A stretch of 64,000 bases of DNA from Amaranthus tricolor (Eukaryota; Streptophyta; Magnoliopsida; Caryophyllales; Amaranthaceae), in assembly GCF_026212465.1 (NCBI RefSeq), contig NC_080052.1, positions 19,691,468 through 19,755,467 on the forward strand, given 5' to 3'. The notes beneath the pieces were generated by a model, which saw only the letters and a list, made by a program, of their open reading frames with translations, made no database searches and had not been told where the DNA came from. Both the position numbers and the translations under genes were made by a program. Of this stretch, positions 62,281 through 64,000 are shown in pieces (within the stretch, counting starts at the first letter, position 1; each line of letters starts with the position of its first letter).

Positions 62281-64000
62281 TGTAACACCCCTGAATTTCC
62301 GACCCCTTGTACGAAACAAAAACCGTAAAGGGCGGGAGGAAATTCGGGTGTTACATTAAAATGAAATAAATAAAATAATAATAAACTTCTAAAATGACAG
62401 TGGAAAATTCGGCAGCATCTCTCCCTAAAATCGAAAATGTGGTAGAGCAATTAGCACAATAAAAACATTAAACATAATCTAAGGCATCATTGCCTTTCAA
62501 ATCTCACACCACGGCGAAATGATTCGTCGCCGGCTTCTCAAGTCAACATGCCAAGCATGGATCGTGATTCTAGTGTCGACGCTTGCGTTTTAAAGTGACT
62601 TAACTCCTTAAAACCATACAGAGTTATAAACTACGCAACGAAAATACAAATATACAAGAGAGGACACAAAGCCACATAACAAAACATATACAACCAAAGT
62701 TTACAAAGGATAACACGAGCTACAAAATAGAAAGATAATGGTATGACACAGGTTATGCTTCACCCTCATCACTCTCCCCCAATGCAATGCAAAAGAAGCT
62801 CCAATACCTGCTACGCCTGTCTATGATCCTCCTGCTGCTCGACATTAGACCAAAAACCAATATGTCATAGCAGGACAATCATAAAAGGTCATCAACAATC
62901 AAACATAAACACAAACACGTACACGTCAGTAACTACCATCAAATATAATAAGGCCAACTACTAGATAACATTTTGTTATACAACAACATAAGATGATTTC
63001 CTAAGACACAAGCACAAATAGTAACCGTTTATCGTCCAGTTATACTTCTTGATCTCATTACGTTCTTTCCAACCCGAACCATGTGTTCTTGGGTAGAATG
63101 CAGGTCTTCTCGCTCCTCTTTTCAAAACATAAACTCTTGCAAAACACGCATAGTATCAACTTAACCAAGGCATTAACAGAATACCTAACACATGACCTTG
63201 TAGAGCTTGTCTATCTTAAGGTAAGTGTGATAATAGTCTGTAATATCCTTGAGGTAACTTAACTTAGGCACACTTCTCACTAGCATAAACTATTCTATCA
63301 AGGAGTAGATATTCTATCAATGAGTAAACGTTCTATCAATGTGTAATCTTTCTATCAAAGAATGAACCTTCTATCATTAAATAACTTTCAATCAATTAAT
63401 AAACTTTCTATCACTGAATAACTTTCTATCAGTGGATCTTTTCTCTACGTCTTGGCATAGTGACATAGCCAAGGGCATTATCGGCCATCCGGCGCCCATG
63501 GCAAAGTATGAGCTCATGCCCCCTCCAGCTAACCCTCTCGAGTCCTACCTTTGGGGAAAACTAACACACTGGGGTACTAAACCAGTAAAGAGGCCACCAT
63601 ATTAGGATTTGCAAGACCCGCATGGTAACACCTCGGTCAAGGGGCGGTATCGGCCGCCCGGCGCCCAATGACAAAAGCATGCTCATACCCCCCTTACGGT
63701 GATCCCGTCGGATCTCACCTAGGGGACTACTAAATCAACCGGACATAATCCAGTTGAGTCACGCCAGCTAATCATAATCTAATACTTTATCAGATGGGAA
63801 TAACTCCCACTTTCGACTATTAATGAGCGCCCTCGGATAGCAGCACACCGAAACCCACTAAGCCACTCAACAAAATATGAAATTCACCTATAAAGGAGTC
63901 ATTCTAACTCCAAGTAAGACATAATCCAAATCTTAAATAAATAAAGGGGGTGGTCCCCGCCTCCTACTAACACTCTCATTCTCTATAACTATTCTAAGCG
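62281..64000. mobile_element. LTR-like region of a gypsy-type element, runs off the window
   Basis: Begins TGTAACACCCCTGAATTTCC, a common LTR start in plant gypsy elements. Its first 75 bp fold back (AAATTCGGGTGTTACA at 62340-62355). It continues with CGGCCATCCGGCGCCCATGG and CGGCCGCCCGGCGCCCAATG blocks at 63482 and 63651, a direct repeat with paired CATGCTCATACCCCC-like phrases. No coding frame is present. Orientation and far end cannot be set. Confidence 0.55.
63293..63439. repeat. Minisatellite, about 20-bp unit built on TTCTATCAA
   Basis: Seven or eight degenerate units of 18-22 bp, each with TTCTATCA followed by a variable GAGTAAACG-like spacer. Confidence 0.8.

Overview
The window reads as nuclear DNA of a flowering plant, most likely a dicot. 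It is AT-rich, has GT-AG introns, carries an intron-less ATL-type RING-H2 gene, and most of its length is transposable elements of plant type (Helitron, Ty1/copia, Ty3/gypsy, CACTA, MULE, hAT and Stowaway/Harbinger MITEs). The style of several MITEs (short GAGACGGTCTC-like inverted ends) makes me think of Caryophyllales, but that is an impression, not a demonstration.

Three host genes can be supported. (1) Minus strand, 9360 to 2207: a seven-exon gene for a 368-residue endonuclease I-like (His-Me finger) nuclease, reconstructed by following phase-compatible splice sites; its introns hold MITEs, a dispersed repeat and a long-inverted-repeat element with a captured-looking reading frame. (2) Plus strand, 26869 to 27972: a 367-residue ATL-family RING-H2 ubiquitin ligase with one exon. 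(3) Plus strand, 55088 to 60550: three tiny exons encoding a 65-residue APC13 (BONSAI-like) subunit of the anaphase-promoting complex, with a 5.2 kb intron full of repeats.

The rest is layered mobile DNA. 1-766 is the 3' end of a Helitron. 9.4-17.5 kb is intergenic, studded with Stowaway-like MITEs, a hAT-like MITE and an LTR fragment. 17550-22423 is a decayed copia element with 5-bp target duplication. 24303-25594 is a non-autonomous CACTA. 29.5-31.1 kb is LTR-like debris. 32493-42314 is a 9.8 kb Tekay/Del-like gypsy element with nearly identical LTRs but several stop codons in one frame. 43193-47065 is a CACTA element with a dead TNP2 transposase, and 47551-49079 is a solo-LTR-like insertion; both appear to sit inside an older LTR. 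49779-50306 is a fold-back MITE. 50338-54971 is a MULE with 9-bp target duplication carrying two convergent genes: a MuDR-type transposase and a small GRF zinc-finger/coiled-coil/membrane protein, each with one obvious lesion. 62281-64000 is again LTR-like.

The MULE ends about 115 bp upstream of the APC13 start codon, so that gene keeps only a very short private promoter. The host genes do not form a pathway or operon; their common theme is heavy transposon load in introns and flanks.
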